Below are positions 13,983 through 21,678 of a DNA stretch of 25,810 nucleotides, in pieces. The position numbers and the translations under genes were made by a program. This DNA is from an uncultured Eubacteriales bacterium (lineage in GTDB: Bacteria; Bacillota; Clostridia; Oscillospirales; Oscillospiraceae): the NCBI GenBank assembly GCA_900546515.1, contig URDG01000036.1, positions 1 to 25,810 on the forward strand. Direction: 5' to 3'. Position 1 is the first letter of the stretch; each line of letters begins with the position of its first letter. Below the pieces are notes generated by a model, which was given only the letters and a program-made list of their open reading frames with translations, had not been told where the DNA came from and did no database searches.

Positions 13983-16313
13983 ATGAACAACGACAGCAGC
14001 AAAAACAATACCGGACGTATCGGCAACGACAGCACCGGAAATACAGGCAGAGACAGTACCGGGCGCATGAACGGCAGCACCGGACGCCTCAGCCCGCCTG
14101 CGCAGGAGCCGTCCGGCGGCGCACGGAAGAAGCCGCACTTTGTCTTCAAGGCCGCGGACGTCACGGTAGAGCTCATCAGCTCCATATTCAGCACGATCTT
14201 CAAGGTCTTCGGCTCCATTCTTCTGATATTCATAATCACGGGCATGCTTTTTGCCTGCGTGTTTGCCTACTATGTAAAGACCTGCCTTACCCCGAATCTC
14301 GACCTCTCGCTGGACGATTATAAGCTCAACCAGTCCAGCACCATATATTATCAGGATGCCGGCGGCGAATGGCGCGAGCTGAGTACGCTCTCGGGCAAGC
14401 AGAAGCGCGTCTGGGTCGATTACGGCGATATTCCATGGTATATGGAGAAAGCCGTCGTTGCGATAGAGGATAAGCGCTTTTATGATCACAAGGGCGTGGA
14501 CTGGTACCGCACATCCGGCGCATTTGTGAAGATGTTCGCCACCATGCAGAACAGCTACGGCGGCTCCACCATCACTCAGCAGCTCATCAAAAACCTGACC
14601 GGTCAGGATCAGGTAACGGTGCAGCGCAAGCTCACAGAGATATTCGGTGCGCTCGAGCTTGAAAAACGCTATGACAAGCAGGAGATCATCGAATGGTATC
14701 TCAACGCCGTGTATTTCGGCGAGGGCTGCTACGGCGTGCAGACTGCGGCGCAGACTTATTTTGGCAAGGACGTGAAGGATCTCAGCCTTGCGGAATGCGC
14801 CGCCATCGTCGGCATAACGAACAAGCCCACCTACTACGATCCTTTTTATAATGAAGAGAACAACAAGGAACGTCAGGAGACGATCCTGCGCGAGATGTAT
14901 GAGCAGGGCTACATCGACTATCAGATGTACAAAGAAGCCGTTGAGGAGCCGCTCGTATTCACGCACAGCGCCGAGGAGGAGACCACTCAGCGCATATACA
15001 GCTATTATGAAGAGGTCGTCATTGCCGACGTGATAAACGACCTTATGGAGCGCAAGGGCATAAGCCGCGAGACGGCGCAGACCCTCGTGTATAACGGCGG
15101 CTATAAGATATACTGCTGCGTCGATGTGAGCGTGCAGTCCGCGATAGATGCGGTCTACACCGATCTCACAGCTATACCGCGCGCCAGCCGGGACCAGCAG
15201 CTTCAGAGCGCGATCGTCGTGATGAATCCGTATGACGGCAGGATCCTCGGTCTTGCGGGCGGCGTCGGTGTAAAGGACCGCAACTTCCCGCTGAACCGCG
15301 CGACCGGCACGTACCGCTCCCCCGGCTCGTCGATAAAGCCGCTGGCCTCCTACGGCCCGGCTGTGGACACCGGACTTATCACGCCGAACACTCTCGTGAA
15401 CGATCAGGCCGGCATGCACCTGAGCGGCACCAACTGGTTCCCCGCAAACGACAGCAATATCTATTACGGCACCGTCACCATATATCAGGCGCTGCAATAC
15501 TCCCTCAATACCGTTGCTGCGCAGATAGTGGATAAGCTCGGACCGCAGACCTCGTACAACTATCTCACAACAAAGCTCGGCTTCACAAGCCTTGTCCCCG
15601 CAGATGCGGACTATGCGCCCATGGCCCTCGGCCAGCTGACAAACGGCGTCACCGTGCGCGAGATGGCGCAGGCCTACTGTGCTTTCGTAAACGACGGCAT
15701 CTTCACCTACGGGCGCACCTATTCCCTCGTGACGGACTTTGACGGCAATACCGTCATCGACAATTCCCCGGCCACCATCTCGGCGTTCAAGCCCAACACG
15801 GCCTACACCATGACCTATATGATGCAGAACGCCGTTGAAAACGGCACCGGCCGCGAGGCAAGGCTTTACAACATGTCTGTCGCCGGCAAGACCGGCACCT
15901 CCGGCGACTATAAGGACCGCTGGTTCTGCGGCGTCACGCCGTACTATGTCGCCGCCGTGTGGACCGGCTTCGACACTCCCGCGACGATAAACGTCTCCGG
16001 AAACCCTGCGGCTCAGCTGTGGAAAAAGGTTATGCAGCCCCTGCACGACGGGCTTGAGTACAAGGCTTTCACCTACCCGTATATCGGCGGCAACACCGGC
16101 ATATTCGGTATTCAGGACAGCGTATACCCGAGCAATGACTTTGACAGCAGCGATTACACCGGCTGGGGCGACAGTTCCGGCTCCGACAGCTCTGATTGGG
16201 ATAACTCCGGCTCCACCGACTGGGGCAATTCCGATTCTTCCGATTGGGGCAGCAACTGGGGCTGGGGCGGCATAGACTGGGGCAATTCCGGCGGCACAAG
16301 CTTCCTCGGCTGA
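13983..16313 (+). CDS. Class A penicillin-binding protein (transglycosylase/transpeptidase)
   Basis: It polymerises lipid II into glycan chains and cross-links peptide stems outside the membrane. The 776-residue product has a low-complexity cytoplasmic N-terminus with TGR repeats (about 1-50), one membrane anchor (about 77-97), a GT51 glycosyltransferase domain with EDKRFYDHKGVDW (162-174, catalytic Glu162) and YGGSTITQQLIKN (192-204), and a transpeptidase domain with SSIK (449-452, nucleophile Ser449), SLN (507-509) and KTGT (636-639). Both domains are intact, so the enzyme should be bifunctional. The last 60 residues are a Ser/Asp/Gly/Trp-rich tail with repeated DWGNS units, unusual for a PBP. 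AAGGAGGT (13963-13970) lies 12 bases before the ATG. A small gene and a cell-wall hydrolase follow on the same strand. Confidence 0.95.
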   Translation: MNNDSSKNNTGRIGNDSTGNTGRDSTGRMNGSTGRLSPPAQEPSGGARKKPHFVFKAADVTVELISSIFSTIFKVFGSILLIFIITGMLFACVFAYYVKTCLTPNLDLSLDDYKLNQSSTIYYQDAGGEWRELSTLSGKQKRVWVDYGDIPWYMEKAVVAIEDKRFYDHKGVDWYRTSGAFVKMFATMQNSYGGSTITQQLIKNLTGQDQVTVQRKLTEIFGALELEKRYDKQEIIEWYLNAVYFGEGCYGVQTAAQTYFGKDVKDLSLAECAAIVGITNKPTYYDPFYNEENNKERQETILREMYEQGYIDYQMYKEAVEEPLVFTHSAEEETTQRIYSYYEEVVIADVINDLMERKGISRETAQTLVYNGGYKIYCCVDVSVQSAIDAVYTDLTAIPRASRDQQLQSAIVVMNPYDGRILGLAGGVGVKDRNFPLNRATGTYRSPGSSIKPLASYGPAVDTGLITPNTLVNDQAGMHLSGTNWFPANDSNIYYGTVTIYQALQYSLNTVAAQIVDKLGPQTSYNYLTTKLGFTSLVPADADYAPMALGQLTNGVTVREMAQAYCAFVNDGIFTYGRTYSLVTDFDGNTVIDNSPATISAFKPNTAYTMTYMMQNAVENGTGREARLYNMSVAGKTGTSGDYKDRWFCGVTPYYVAAVWTGFDTPATINVSGNPAAQLWKKVMQPLHDGLEYKAFTYPYIGGNTGIFGIQDSVYPSNDFDSSDYTGWGDSSGSDSSDWDNSGSTDWGNSDSSDWGSNWGWGGIDWGNSGGTSFLG

Positions 16314-16350
16314 TCTCATACGCACATGGAAAATAGTCCAACATTTTCCG

Positions 16351-16379
16351 TTGACAATATTGATTCATTGTGTTACATT
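16351..16379 (+). promoter_or_regulatory. Promoter of the small conserved gene
   Basis: A perfect TTGACA (16351-16356) and TACATT (16374-16379) are 17 bases apart, about 29 bases before the start codon. It directly follows a 7-bp hairpin (GGAAAAT...ATTTTCC, 16328-16349) that may end the PBP transcript. Confidence 0.75.
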
Positions 16380-16407
16380 TTAGTTACAACACTGGAGGTG
16401 CTTTTTA

Positions 16408-16689
16408 GTGGCAAAAACATTGGAGTATAAGGGTCATCCCCTCCAAAGGAAAGACAACATCATTTATTACGGCAGCTTTGCGGACAAATATATCGCAATG
16501 CTTCAGATTCTGGAGACAAAGAAGGTAAAGGACCTTGACGTTGCAACAAAGGTCTCCGTCCAGCTCCAGCTCACCGATCCGTCGATCAAGTCCAAGGACA
16601 GGGTCGTCAAGAAAAGTGAGAAGGACAGTCTTTACCTCGCCATAGATGTTGCCGCAGTGTGGCTCGACCGCGCGTTATCCTCCAGATAA
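16408..16689 (+). CDS. Small conserved-looking protein of unknown function
   Basis: I do not recognise a named family. The 93-residue product is basic, without signal peptide or membrane segment, and reads as a compact alpha/beta cytoplasmic protein: MAKTLEYKGHPLQR, IIYYGSFADKYIAMLQILET, then TKVSVQLQLTDPS and a C-terminal helix AIDVAAVWLDRAL. I have the impression that similar short proteins occur across Oscillospiraceae, but this was not checked. Translation starts at GTG (16408) with GGAGGTG about 11 bases upstream. It has its own near-consensus promoter, so it is probably well expressed. It sits between two cell-wall genes; a link to wall growth is only suggested by position. Confidence 0.75.
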   Translation: MAKTLEYKGHPLQRKDNIIYYGSFADKYIAMLQILETKKVKDLDVATKVSVQLQLTDPSIKSKDRVVKKSEKDSLYLAIDVAAVWLDRALSSR

Positions 16690-16743
16690 GGGCTCTGAAG
16701 GTTTTCCTTTCTGGCCCAAATAAAGACAAAGGATCTGTTTCAA

Positions 16744-18384
16744 ATGCGCAAGAACATCTTGAGGACGTTCGCCGCCGCGCTGATAATCAGCTCTTTTCTG
16801 GTCGTTCCGGCTTACGCCGAGAGCGCGACCGTTATCGGCAGCGGCGTGAACTTCCGGTCAGGCCCCGGCATGAATTATTATGTCATTGCCAGCCTTGACA
16901 GCGGCACTCCCGTCAATGTCACGGACCGGTCCAACAGTTCGTGGTACGCCGTGACCTTCGGCGGCTATGACGGGTTCATCTCGTCGGCCTATCTCAAGTT
17001 CGACGGCAGCAGCGCGTCATCCCCCTCCTCCACGATTCCCGCTCCCTCCGTGTCCGCGGGCAGCTCAAACGGCTATATCAACGCGATGTATGTGCGTTTC
17101 CGCAGCGGCCCCGGCTCGTCCTACTCCGTCCTCGGAGAGTACAACAAGGGCAAGGAGCTCAGTATCGTCGGCAGCGGCGACGGATGGACATCCTGCATTA
17201 TCGACGGTCAGCTCGGATATGTCTACTCTCAGTATGTCACTTCCGGCAGCGGCTCTCAGGGCTCGGCCGGCGGTGTAAGCTTTGTAACGCCCGCCGCGAC
17301 CCCGCAGCCGTCATACAATATTCCACAGCCCGATGAGAGCAATAATAACGGCGGCGTGAGCTTTATTACTCCGGATACGACCCCCGCGCCGACTCAGGCG
17401 CCCACTCCCACGCCGTCGCCGGCCGCAACTGCGGCCCCGGCAGATAGCTCTGTGCCGAGCGGAGCCGTGTCCGGCTACATAAACGGCACATATGTCCGCT
17501 TCCGCAGCGGCCCCGGCACGAATCATTCGATTCTCGGCACATACAACACCGGCAAGGAGCTGTATGTCACCGGCAGCGCCGGAAACGGCTGGTATCAGTG
17601 CTATATCGACGGCGTCACCGGTTACGTTCACGGAAACTACGTCATCACCTATACGCAGGCTTCGTTTACGCCGGGCAGCGGAAGCTCGGACGGCAGCCTC
17701 ACAGTCGGTGGGCAGCAGCCGTCGGTCACGCCCACTCCGGCTCCGACGTCCGCAGCGCAGTACACTGACGCATATATCGCCGGAAACAACGTCCGTGTGC
17801 GCAGCGCTCCGTCAATGACCGCCAGTATTCTCGGCGAGCTGTTCTACGGCAATCAGGTCAAGCTCATCATCGCCCATGACGGCTGGGCGCAGATCATGGT
17901 CAACGGCAATGTAGGCTATGTTGCATCGCAGTACGTCAAGGAAGGCACATATGTCAGCGGCGGAAGCTCAGACAGCGGCGCCATATCCTCTCCGTCTTCG
18001 TCAGGCAGCAGCGCCACCGGTCAGGATATAGTAAACTATGCGCTGCAATTCGTCGGCTACAACTACTGCTGGGGCGGCGCTTCGCCCAACAGCGGTTTTG
18101 ACTGCTCCGGTCTTGTGTACTATGTGTACAAGCAGTTTGGCTTCACGCTCAACCGCGTGGCCGCAGATCAGGCGAGAAACGGCCGGCACATTGAGGCCTC
18201 TGATCTGCAGCCCGGCGATCTGCTGTGCTTCTATTCCGGAAGCAGCTATATCGGACATATCGGCATCTACATAGGCAACGGCCAGTTTGTCCACGCTTCC
18301 AACTCGACCACCGGCGTCATAATCTCTGATTTCTCCGGCTACTACGTCACGCGAGGTTTTGAAGCAAGGCGCATCATCGGATAA
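16744..18384 (+). CDS. Secreted cell-wall hydrolase with four SH3b domains and an NlpC/P60 domain
   Basis: It should cut peptide stems of peptidoglycan (gamma-D-Glu to diamino acid bonds in most relatives) outside the cell. The 546-residue product starts with a signal peptide cleaved after VPAYA (residue 25). Four SH3b repeats follow: about 27-87, 108-166, 243-302 and 341-399. The first three contain the near-identical NFRSGPG or RFRSGPG motif, the fourth RVRSAPS. They are joined by Ser/Pro/Thr-rich linkers, including TPTPSP. The C-terminal NlpC/P60 domain (about 425-546) has FDCSGL with nucleophile Cys454, HIGIYIGNG with His505 and FVHAS with His517. SH3b domains usually anchor such enzymes to the wall. 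AAAGGA lies about 10 bases before the ATG. It follows the small gene by 54 bases without a clear promoter. Confidence 0.95.
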   Translation: MRKNILRTFAAALIISSFLVVPAYAESATVIGSGVNFRSGPGMNYYVIASLDSGTPVNVTDRSNSSWYAVTFGGYDGFISSAYLKFDGSSASSPSSTIPAPSVSAGSSNGYINAMYVRFRSGPGSSYSVLGEYNKGKELSIVGSGDGWTSCIIDGQLGYVYSQYVTSGSGSQGSAGGVSFVTPAATPQPSYNIPQPDESNNNGGVSFITPDTTPAPTQAPTPTPSPAATAAPADSSVPSGAVSGYINGTYVRFRSGPGTNHSILGTYNTGKELYVTGSAGNGWYQCYIDGVTGYVHGNYVITYTQASFTPGSGSSDGSLTVGGQQPSVTPTPAPTSAAQYTDAYIAGNNVRVRSAPSMTASILGELFYGNQVKLIIAHDGWAQIMVNGNVGYVASQYVKEGTYVSGGSSDSGAISSPSSSGSSATGQDIVNYALQFVGYNYCWGGASPNSGFDCSGLVYYVYKQFGFTLNRVAADQARNGRHIEASDLQPGDLLCFYSGSSYIGHIGIYIGNGQFVHASNSTTGVIISDFSGYYVTRGFEARRIIG

Positions 18385-18408
18385 ATTCCGAAACATAATT
18401 AAAAGAAT

Positions 18409-18442
18409 ACAGGACAGAGTATTATCAGATACCCTGTCCTGT
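18409..18442. terminator. Bidirectional terminator between the hydrolase and collagen-like genes
   Basis: ACAGGACAG (18409-18417) and CTGTCCTGT (18434-18442) form a 9-bp stem, followed on the + strand by a T run. An A run upstream gives a weaker U run on the - strand. It lies between convergent genes and serves both. Confidence 0.88.
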
Positions 18443-18455
18443 TTTTTATCTTCCG

Positions 18456-19172
18456 TCAGGCAAGCTTAGTCACCGTCAGCGTGCTGTTGGTGTAGCTCAC
18501 AGTATTCCCGGCGGTGTTTACCACCGTCAGAGTCTGCGTGGCTGCCGGGCTGACTATGGCCGTCAGGACAAGCCGCGCGCTGCCGCTGCCGGTCTGCGTG
18601 ACGGACGTCACGGCATAGGGCTGCGCGCTGCCGTCGAGCTCCAGCGCCGCGCCGAGGTCGCCTGTGTCCGCGGCGCTGCCGTCAGATGCAAAGGTCACCA
18701 GATACTGCCCGGCGCTGAGTGAAACGCCGGTCGTACCGGACAGTGCAATACTGCCCGTGGAATGGACGACATTCGCGTCAAAGCTCAGCGCCGTGCCGTT
18801 TGCCGCGGACTGCGCCGCAGTATTGTACAGCATTGCGTTTTCGTTTGTCGCCGTCGTCCCGGCGGGGCCCTGCGGGCCTGTTGCGCCTGTCTCGCCCTGA
18901 AGCCCCTGAGGACCTGTCGCACCAGTCTCGCCCTGAGGCCCCTGCGGGCCTGTCGCGCCCGTTGCGCCGGTTGCCCCTGTTGCACCGGCCGGGCCGGCGG
19001 GACCCTGAGGGCCGGGAATTCCCTGCGGTCCCTGAACTCCCTGCGGTCCGGCAGGTCCCTGTGGCCCCATAGGTCCGGCCGGGCCTACATTGCTGCCGCA
19101 CCCGCAGCAGCCGCAGCTGCCGTTGCATGAATTCGTATATATCTTGGTAGAATAGCTCTCATTGTCTGCCAT
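18456..19172 (-). CDS. Collagen-like protein of exosporium (BclA) type
   Basis: The 238-residue protein has three parts. The N-terminus carries a Cys-rich cluster, CNGSCGCCGCG (16-26), then an uninterrupted run of 26 Gly-X-Y triplets (about 30-107) rich in GPQ, GPA, GAT and GET, then a C-terminal domain of about 130 Ala/Ser/Thr/Val-rich residues that reads as a beta-rich jelly roll (SIALSGTTGVSLSAGQYLVT). This is the plan of BclA-type spore surface filaments: triple-helical stalk and trimeric head. A spore coat or exosporium role is inferred from that plan. The Cys cluster could cross-link the base. GGAGGA lies about 6 bases before the ATG. The upstream sequence includes a hairpin and a -10 resembling sporulation promoters. 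Confidence 0.88.
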   Translation of the reverse strand: MADNESYSTKIYTNSCNGSCGCCGCGSNVGPAGPMGPQGPAGPQGVQGPQGIPGPQGPAGPAGATGATGATGATGPQGPQGETGATGPQGLQGETGATGPQGPAGTTATNENAMLYNTAAQSAANGTALSFDANVVHSTGSIALSGTTGVSLSAGQYLVTFASDGSAADTGDLGAALELDGSAQPYAVTSVTQTGSGSARLVLTAIVSPAATQTLTVVNTAGNTVSYTNSTLTVTKLA

Positions 19173-19194
19173 GGCTTTCCTCCAAAGATTATTC

Positions 19195-19242
19195 GAGACG
19201 CGATGCGTCTCAGCGCATTATATGCACATGCAGCCTCTGCCG
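19195..19242 (-). promoter_or_regulatory. Candidate sporulation promoter and leader hairpin of the collagen-like gene
   Basis: On the - strand CATATAAT (19217-19224) lies about 45 bases before the start. It resembles the -10 CATAnnnTA of sigma-K, with an AC pair 17 bases upstream, and also contains TATAAT. No sigma-A -35 is seen at 17 bases. Just downstream, GAGACGC (19195-19201) and GCGTCTC (19205-19211) form a perfect 7-bp dyad with 3 bases between, close to the start of the mRNA. The sigma assignment is a guess. Confidence 0.35.
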
Positions 19243-19290
19243 TGAGCCGCTGCCGCAGCTCTGCATACAATTTTTTCTCGGATTCCGGCC

Positions 19291-19340
19291 TTAACGCGGG
19301 CTTAACGCCGCTCGCTCTGCGTTAGTGATAAAACTAACGC
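19291..19340. promoter_or_regulatory. Cluster of TTAACGC elements with an 8-bp dyad, candidate operator
   Basis: TTAACGC occurs at 19291-19297 and 19302-19308 as direct repeats. GCGTTAGT (19319-19326) and ACTAACGC (19333-19340) form a perfect inverted repeat 6 bases apart. The spacing of about one to three helical turns suits cooperative binding. A T-rich tract follows, so a hairpin terminator is also possible, but no + gene ends nearby. Confidence 0.5.
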
Positions 19341-19451
19341 ACTTTATAGTTTTTTTGCACAAATTCCGCAGGTTCTTTTTTTCTTTTTTCGCCTAATGTT
19401 ATTCATTTCCCAGAATTTCGACTTGCCGCTGGAATTGCAAAAAATCAAGTG

Positions 19452-19469
19452 GTATAATATCATTACCTA
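19452..19469 (+). promoter_or_regulatory. Promoter of the oad operon with a block shared with gdhA
   Basis: GTATAATATCATTACCTA contains a perfect TATAAT (19453-19458) and matches the gdhA promoter block (8501-8518) at 17 of 18 bases. No good -35 box is found at 17 bases (TGGAAT). The match continues past the -10 box over the likely start of transcription. Confidence 0.65.
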
Positions 19470-19521
19470 ATTTGGCGCATGCTGAATCAGCCAATAAAAT
19501 TTTATATAAAATGGAGGATAT

Positions 19522-20904
19522 ATGAAGAAAGTAGAGTTCACAGAAACAGTTCTTCGTGACGCCAGCCAGTCGCTCATAGCCACAAGGCTGCCTTACGAAA
19601 AGATGGAACCGATCCTCGAAACGATCGACAAGGCAGGGTTCTACTCCGCTGAGTGCTGGGGCGGCGCAACGTTCGATGTCTGCCTGCGCTTCCTCAATGA
19701 GGATCCATGGGAAAGGCTGCGCAAGATCCGCGCAAAAATGCCCAACACCAAGCTTCAGATGCTCCTGCGCGGGCAGAACATCCTCGGCTACAAGCACTAT
19801 CCCGACGATATAGTCCGCCGCTTCGTGCGCGCCTCCGTCAAAAACGGCATAGACATCATCAGGATATTTGACGCGCTCAATGACGTCAACAATCTCAAGG
19901 TCGCCATTGAAGAGACCGTCAACTCCGGCGCTATGGCTTCCGGCACTATCTCCTATACCACCAGCCCCGTGCACACCCGTGAGAAGTACGTCGAAATGGT
20001 CAAGGAGCTTGCCCAGATGGGCGTTTCCTCCATCTGCATCAAGGATATGGCCGGTATACTCACTCCCGCCGCTGCCTACGATCTCGTCGCCGCTATAAAG
20101 GACGCGGTCGACCTCCCCGTCGTTATGCACACCCACTGCACCACCGGTCTTGCCTATATGACCTACCTCAAGGGCATCGAGGCCGGAGCAGACGTTATCG
20201 ACACCGCGATCTCCCCGTTCTCCGGCGGTACCTCCCAGCCCGCGACCGAGACCATGGCCTATACTCTCAAGGAGCTCGGCTACGAGGTCACTCTTGATCA
20301 GCCCACGCTCTACAAGATCGCTGACTACTTCAAGCCCATCCGTAACGAATATATAAAGGACGGCACGCTCAACCCCATCTCCATGGGTACCGACACGCAG
20401 TGCCTCAACTACCAGATCCCCGGCGGCATGCTCTCCAACCTCCTCAGCCAGCTCAAGATGCTCAACGCACTGGACAAGTTCGACGAGGCTCTCAAGGAGA
20501 CCCCCGCAGTCCGCAAGGATATGGGCTATCCTCCCCTTGTCACTCCCACCAGCCAGCTTATCGGCACTCAGGCCGTACAGAACGTGCTTGCCGGTGAGCG
20601 CTACAAGAACGTCGGCGCGGAGATAAGGGCTTACTGCCGCGGCGAATACGGCCGTACTCCCGCCCCCATCGACCCGGCAATACGCGCAAAGATACTCGGC
20701 GGCGAGAAGCCCATCGAAGGCCGCTATGCAGACACTTTGCCTACCGACACCTTTGAGAAGGCCGAGGCAAAGCTCGGAGATACCGCAAGGTGTGAGGAGG
20801 ACGTTCTCTCCTATATCGCCTTCCCGCAGGTCGCAGAGAAATTCTTTGCCGCGCGCAAGGAGCGCGAGGAGAAGGTCTGCAAGTATACTATCGAGAGGAT
20901 ATAA
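19522..20904 (+). CDS. oadA: Oxaloacetate decarboxylase alpha subunit (carboxyltransferase)
   Basis: It moves the carboxyl group of oxaloacetate to biotin, releasing pyruvate. The 460-residue product is a TIM-barrel carboxyltransferase of the pyruvate carboxylase/OadA type: TVLRDASQSLIATR (9-22) with metal ligand Asp13, CIKDMAGIL (172-180) with the Lys174 expected to be carbamylated, and HTHCTTGLA (203-211) with metal ligands His203 and His205. The C-terminal part is the conserved PYC_OADA domain. It stops at about residue 460 without the biotin domain found at the end of enterobacterial OadA; that domain is a separate gene here. GGAGG lies about 8 bases before the ATG. The gamma subunit gene starts 3 bases after the stop. 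Methylmalonyl-CoA and glutaconyl-CoA decarboxylases use a different (crotonase-type) alpha subunit, so oxaloacetate is the best substrate. Confidence 0.93.
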   Translation: MKKVEFTETVLRDASQSLIATRLPYEKMEPILETIDKAGFYSAECWGGATFDVCLRFLNEDPWERLRKIRAKMPNTKLQMLLRGQNILGYKHYPDDIVRRFVRASVKNGIDIIRIFDALNDVNNLKVAIEETVNSGAMASGTISYTTSPVHTREKYVEMVKELAQMGVSSICIKDMAGILTPAAAYDLVAAIKDAVDLPVVMHTHCTTGLAYMTYLKGIEAGADVIDTAISPFSGGTSQPATETMAYTLKELGYEVTLDQPTLYKIADYFKPIRNEYIKDGTLNPISMGTDTQCLNYQIPGGMLSNLLSQLKMLNALDKFDEALKETPAVRKDMGYPPLVTPTSQLIGTQAVQNVLAGERYKNVGAEIRAYCRGEYGRTPAPIDPAIRAKILGGEKPIEGRYADTLPTDTFEKAEAKLGDTARCEEDVLSYIAFPQVAEKFFAARKEREEKVCKYTIERI

Positions 20905-20907
20905 GCC

Positions 20908-21255
20908 ATGAATGTTAATATGACCATAGGCATAGGCGACGGCCTGCTCTACTCACTTCTCGGTCTTCTTGTTGTGTTCTTCGCTCTGTTTCTGCTCATG
21001 TGCATAATAAAGCTCATGTGGGTATTTGAGAAGAAAGAGCATCCTGCCGCTCCCGCAGCTGCGCCCGCACCTGCCGCCGTTCCTGCCCCGGCTCCTGCCG
21101 CTGCGCCCGCTCCCGCCCCCGGATGCGCGGGCGAGCTGAAGCTCTATGATACTGACGACCGCACGGCCGCCATGATCATGGCTATAGTTGCCGATGAGAC
21201 CGGTATTCCCATAAACGAGCTGAGATTCAAATCTATAAGAGAGGTTAAAGACTGA
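20908..21255 (+). CDS. oadG: Oxaloacetate decarboxylase gamma subunit-like small membrane protein
   Basis: The 115-residue protein has one transmembrane helix (about 11-36, GLLYSLLGLLVVFFALFLLM), an Ala/Pro-rich linker (about 46-74) and a small C-terminal domain (DRTAAMIMAIVADETGIPIN). This is the OadG/MmdD plan: it tethers the soluble carboxyltransferase to the membrane pump. The linker is similar in composition to that of the biotin carrier encoded next. It starts 3 bases after the alpha subunit with GAGAGG inside that gene's end, and its stop overlaps the next start by one base. No zinc-binding His cluster at the C-terminus, typical of the enterobacterial subunit, is seen, so it is closer to the MmdD type. 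Confidence 0.85.
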   Translation: MNVNMTIGIGDGLLYSLLGLLVVFFALFLLMCIIKLMWVFEKKEHPAAPAAAPAPAAVPAPAPAAAPAPAPGCAGELKLYDTDDRTAAMIMAIVADETGIPINELRFKSIREVKD

Positions 21256-21668
21256 TGAAATATAAAGTTACTCTTAAAGGCAAGACTTATGAAGTTGAGG
21301 TCGAAAAGGGCGAAGCCATGATCCTCGACGAATACGCCGCAGCTGCACCCGCTCCCGCCGCCGTTCCCACTCCGGCTGCTGCTCCCGCCGCTCCGGCTCC
21401 CACGCCTGCGCCTGCACCCGCGCCCGCTGCTCCCGCAACGCCCGCTCCCGCTGCCTCCGGCACGGTCGTCACTTCCCCGCTGCCCGGCAATGTTCTGTCG
21501 ATCAACGTCAATGTAGGCGACGCGGTCAAGGCCGGTCAGCTTCTGGTCCTCATTGAGGCCATGAAGATGGAAAACGAAATCGTTGCTCCCACCGACGGTG
21601 TTGTAAAGCAGATCGTCGCAAGCAAGGGCGCTGTTGTCGCCACCGGCGATACCCTGCTCGTCATATAA
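21255..21668 (+). CDS. Biotin carrier subunit of the decarboxylase complex
   Basis: The 137-residue protein carries the carboxylated biotin between carboxyltransferase and pump. It starts with MKYKVTLKGKTYEVEVEKGE, then a flexible Ala/Pro linker (about 28-67), then the biotinyl domain with EAMKMENEI (101-109); Lys104 receives biotin. The flanking GNVLSINVNVGDAVKAGQ and VASKGAVVATGDTLLVI strands complete the barrel. The linker gives the arm its reach. Its start codon overlaps the gamma subunit stop by one base, and the beta subunit starts 10 bases after its stop, so the stoichiometry is probably linked through translational coupling. The family name is GcdC/MmdC/OadC-like; the symbol is left open. 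Confidence 0.93.
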   Translation: MKYKVTLKGKTYEVEVEKGEAMILDEYAAAAPAPAAVPTPAAAPAAPAPTPAPAPAPAAPATPAPAASGTVVTSPLPGNVLSINVNVGDAVKAGQLLVLIEAMKMENEIVAPTDGVVKQIVASKGAVVATGDTLLVI

Positions 21669-21678
21669 GGAGCGGAGT

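Larger units (their letters stand above)
19173..19521. other. Divergent control region between the collagen-like gene and the oad operon
   Basis: This 349-base stretch holds no gene. From left to right it contains the collagen-gene leader hairpin and candidate promoter, a cluster of four TTAACG-like elements (19291-19340) ending in a perfect 8-bp dyad, a T-rich tract (19341-19390), and the oad promoter at 19452-19469. A long AT-rich spacer follows to the ribosome binding site. Confidence 0.7.

Noticed and set aside
13959..16325. A very long open frame on the - strand opposite the PBP gene
   Set aside because: It mirrors the PBP codon pattern in GC-rich DNA, has no ribosome binding site, and its translation resembles no protein. 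The + strand gene has all catalytic motifs.
16840..17830. Possible gene-internal duplication suggesting recombination in the NlpC/P60 gene
   Set aside because: The repeats are separate SH3b domains that have diverged; this is the normal architecture of the family.
18850..19090. Tandem DNA repeat or CRISPR-like array
   Set aside because: The periodicity is 9 bases and in frame; it is the Gly-X-Y coding repeat of the collagen-like gene.
19319..19350. Intrinsic terminator formed by the GCGTTAGT dyad and the T run
   Set aside because: No + strand gene ends upstream; the nearby genes diverge from this region, so an operator is more likely.
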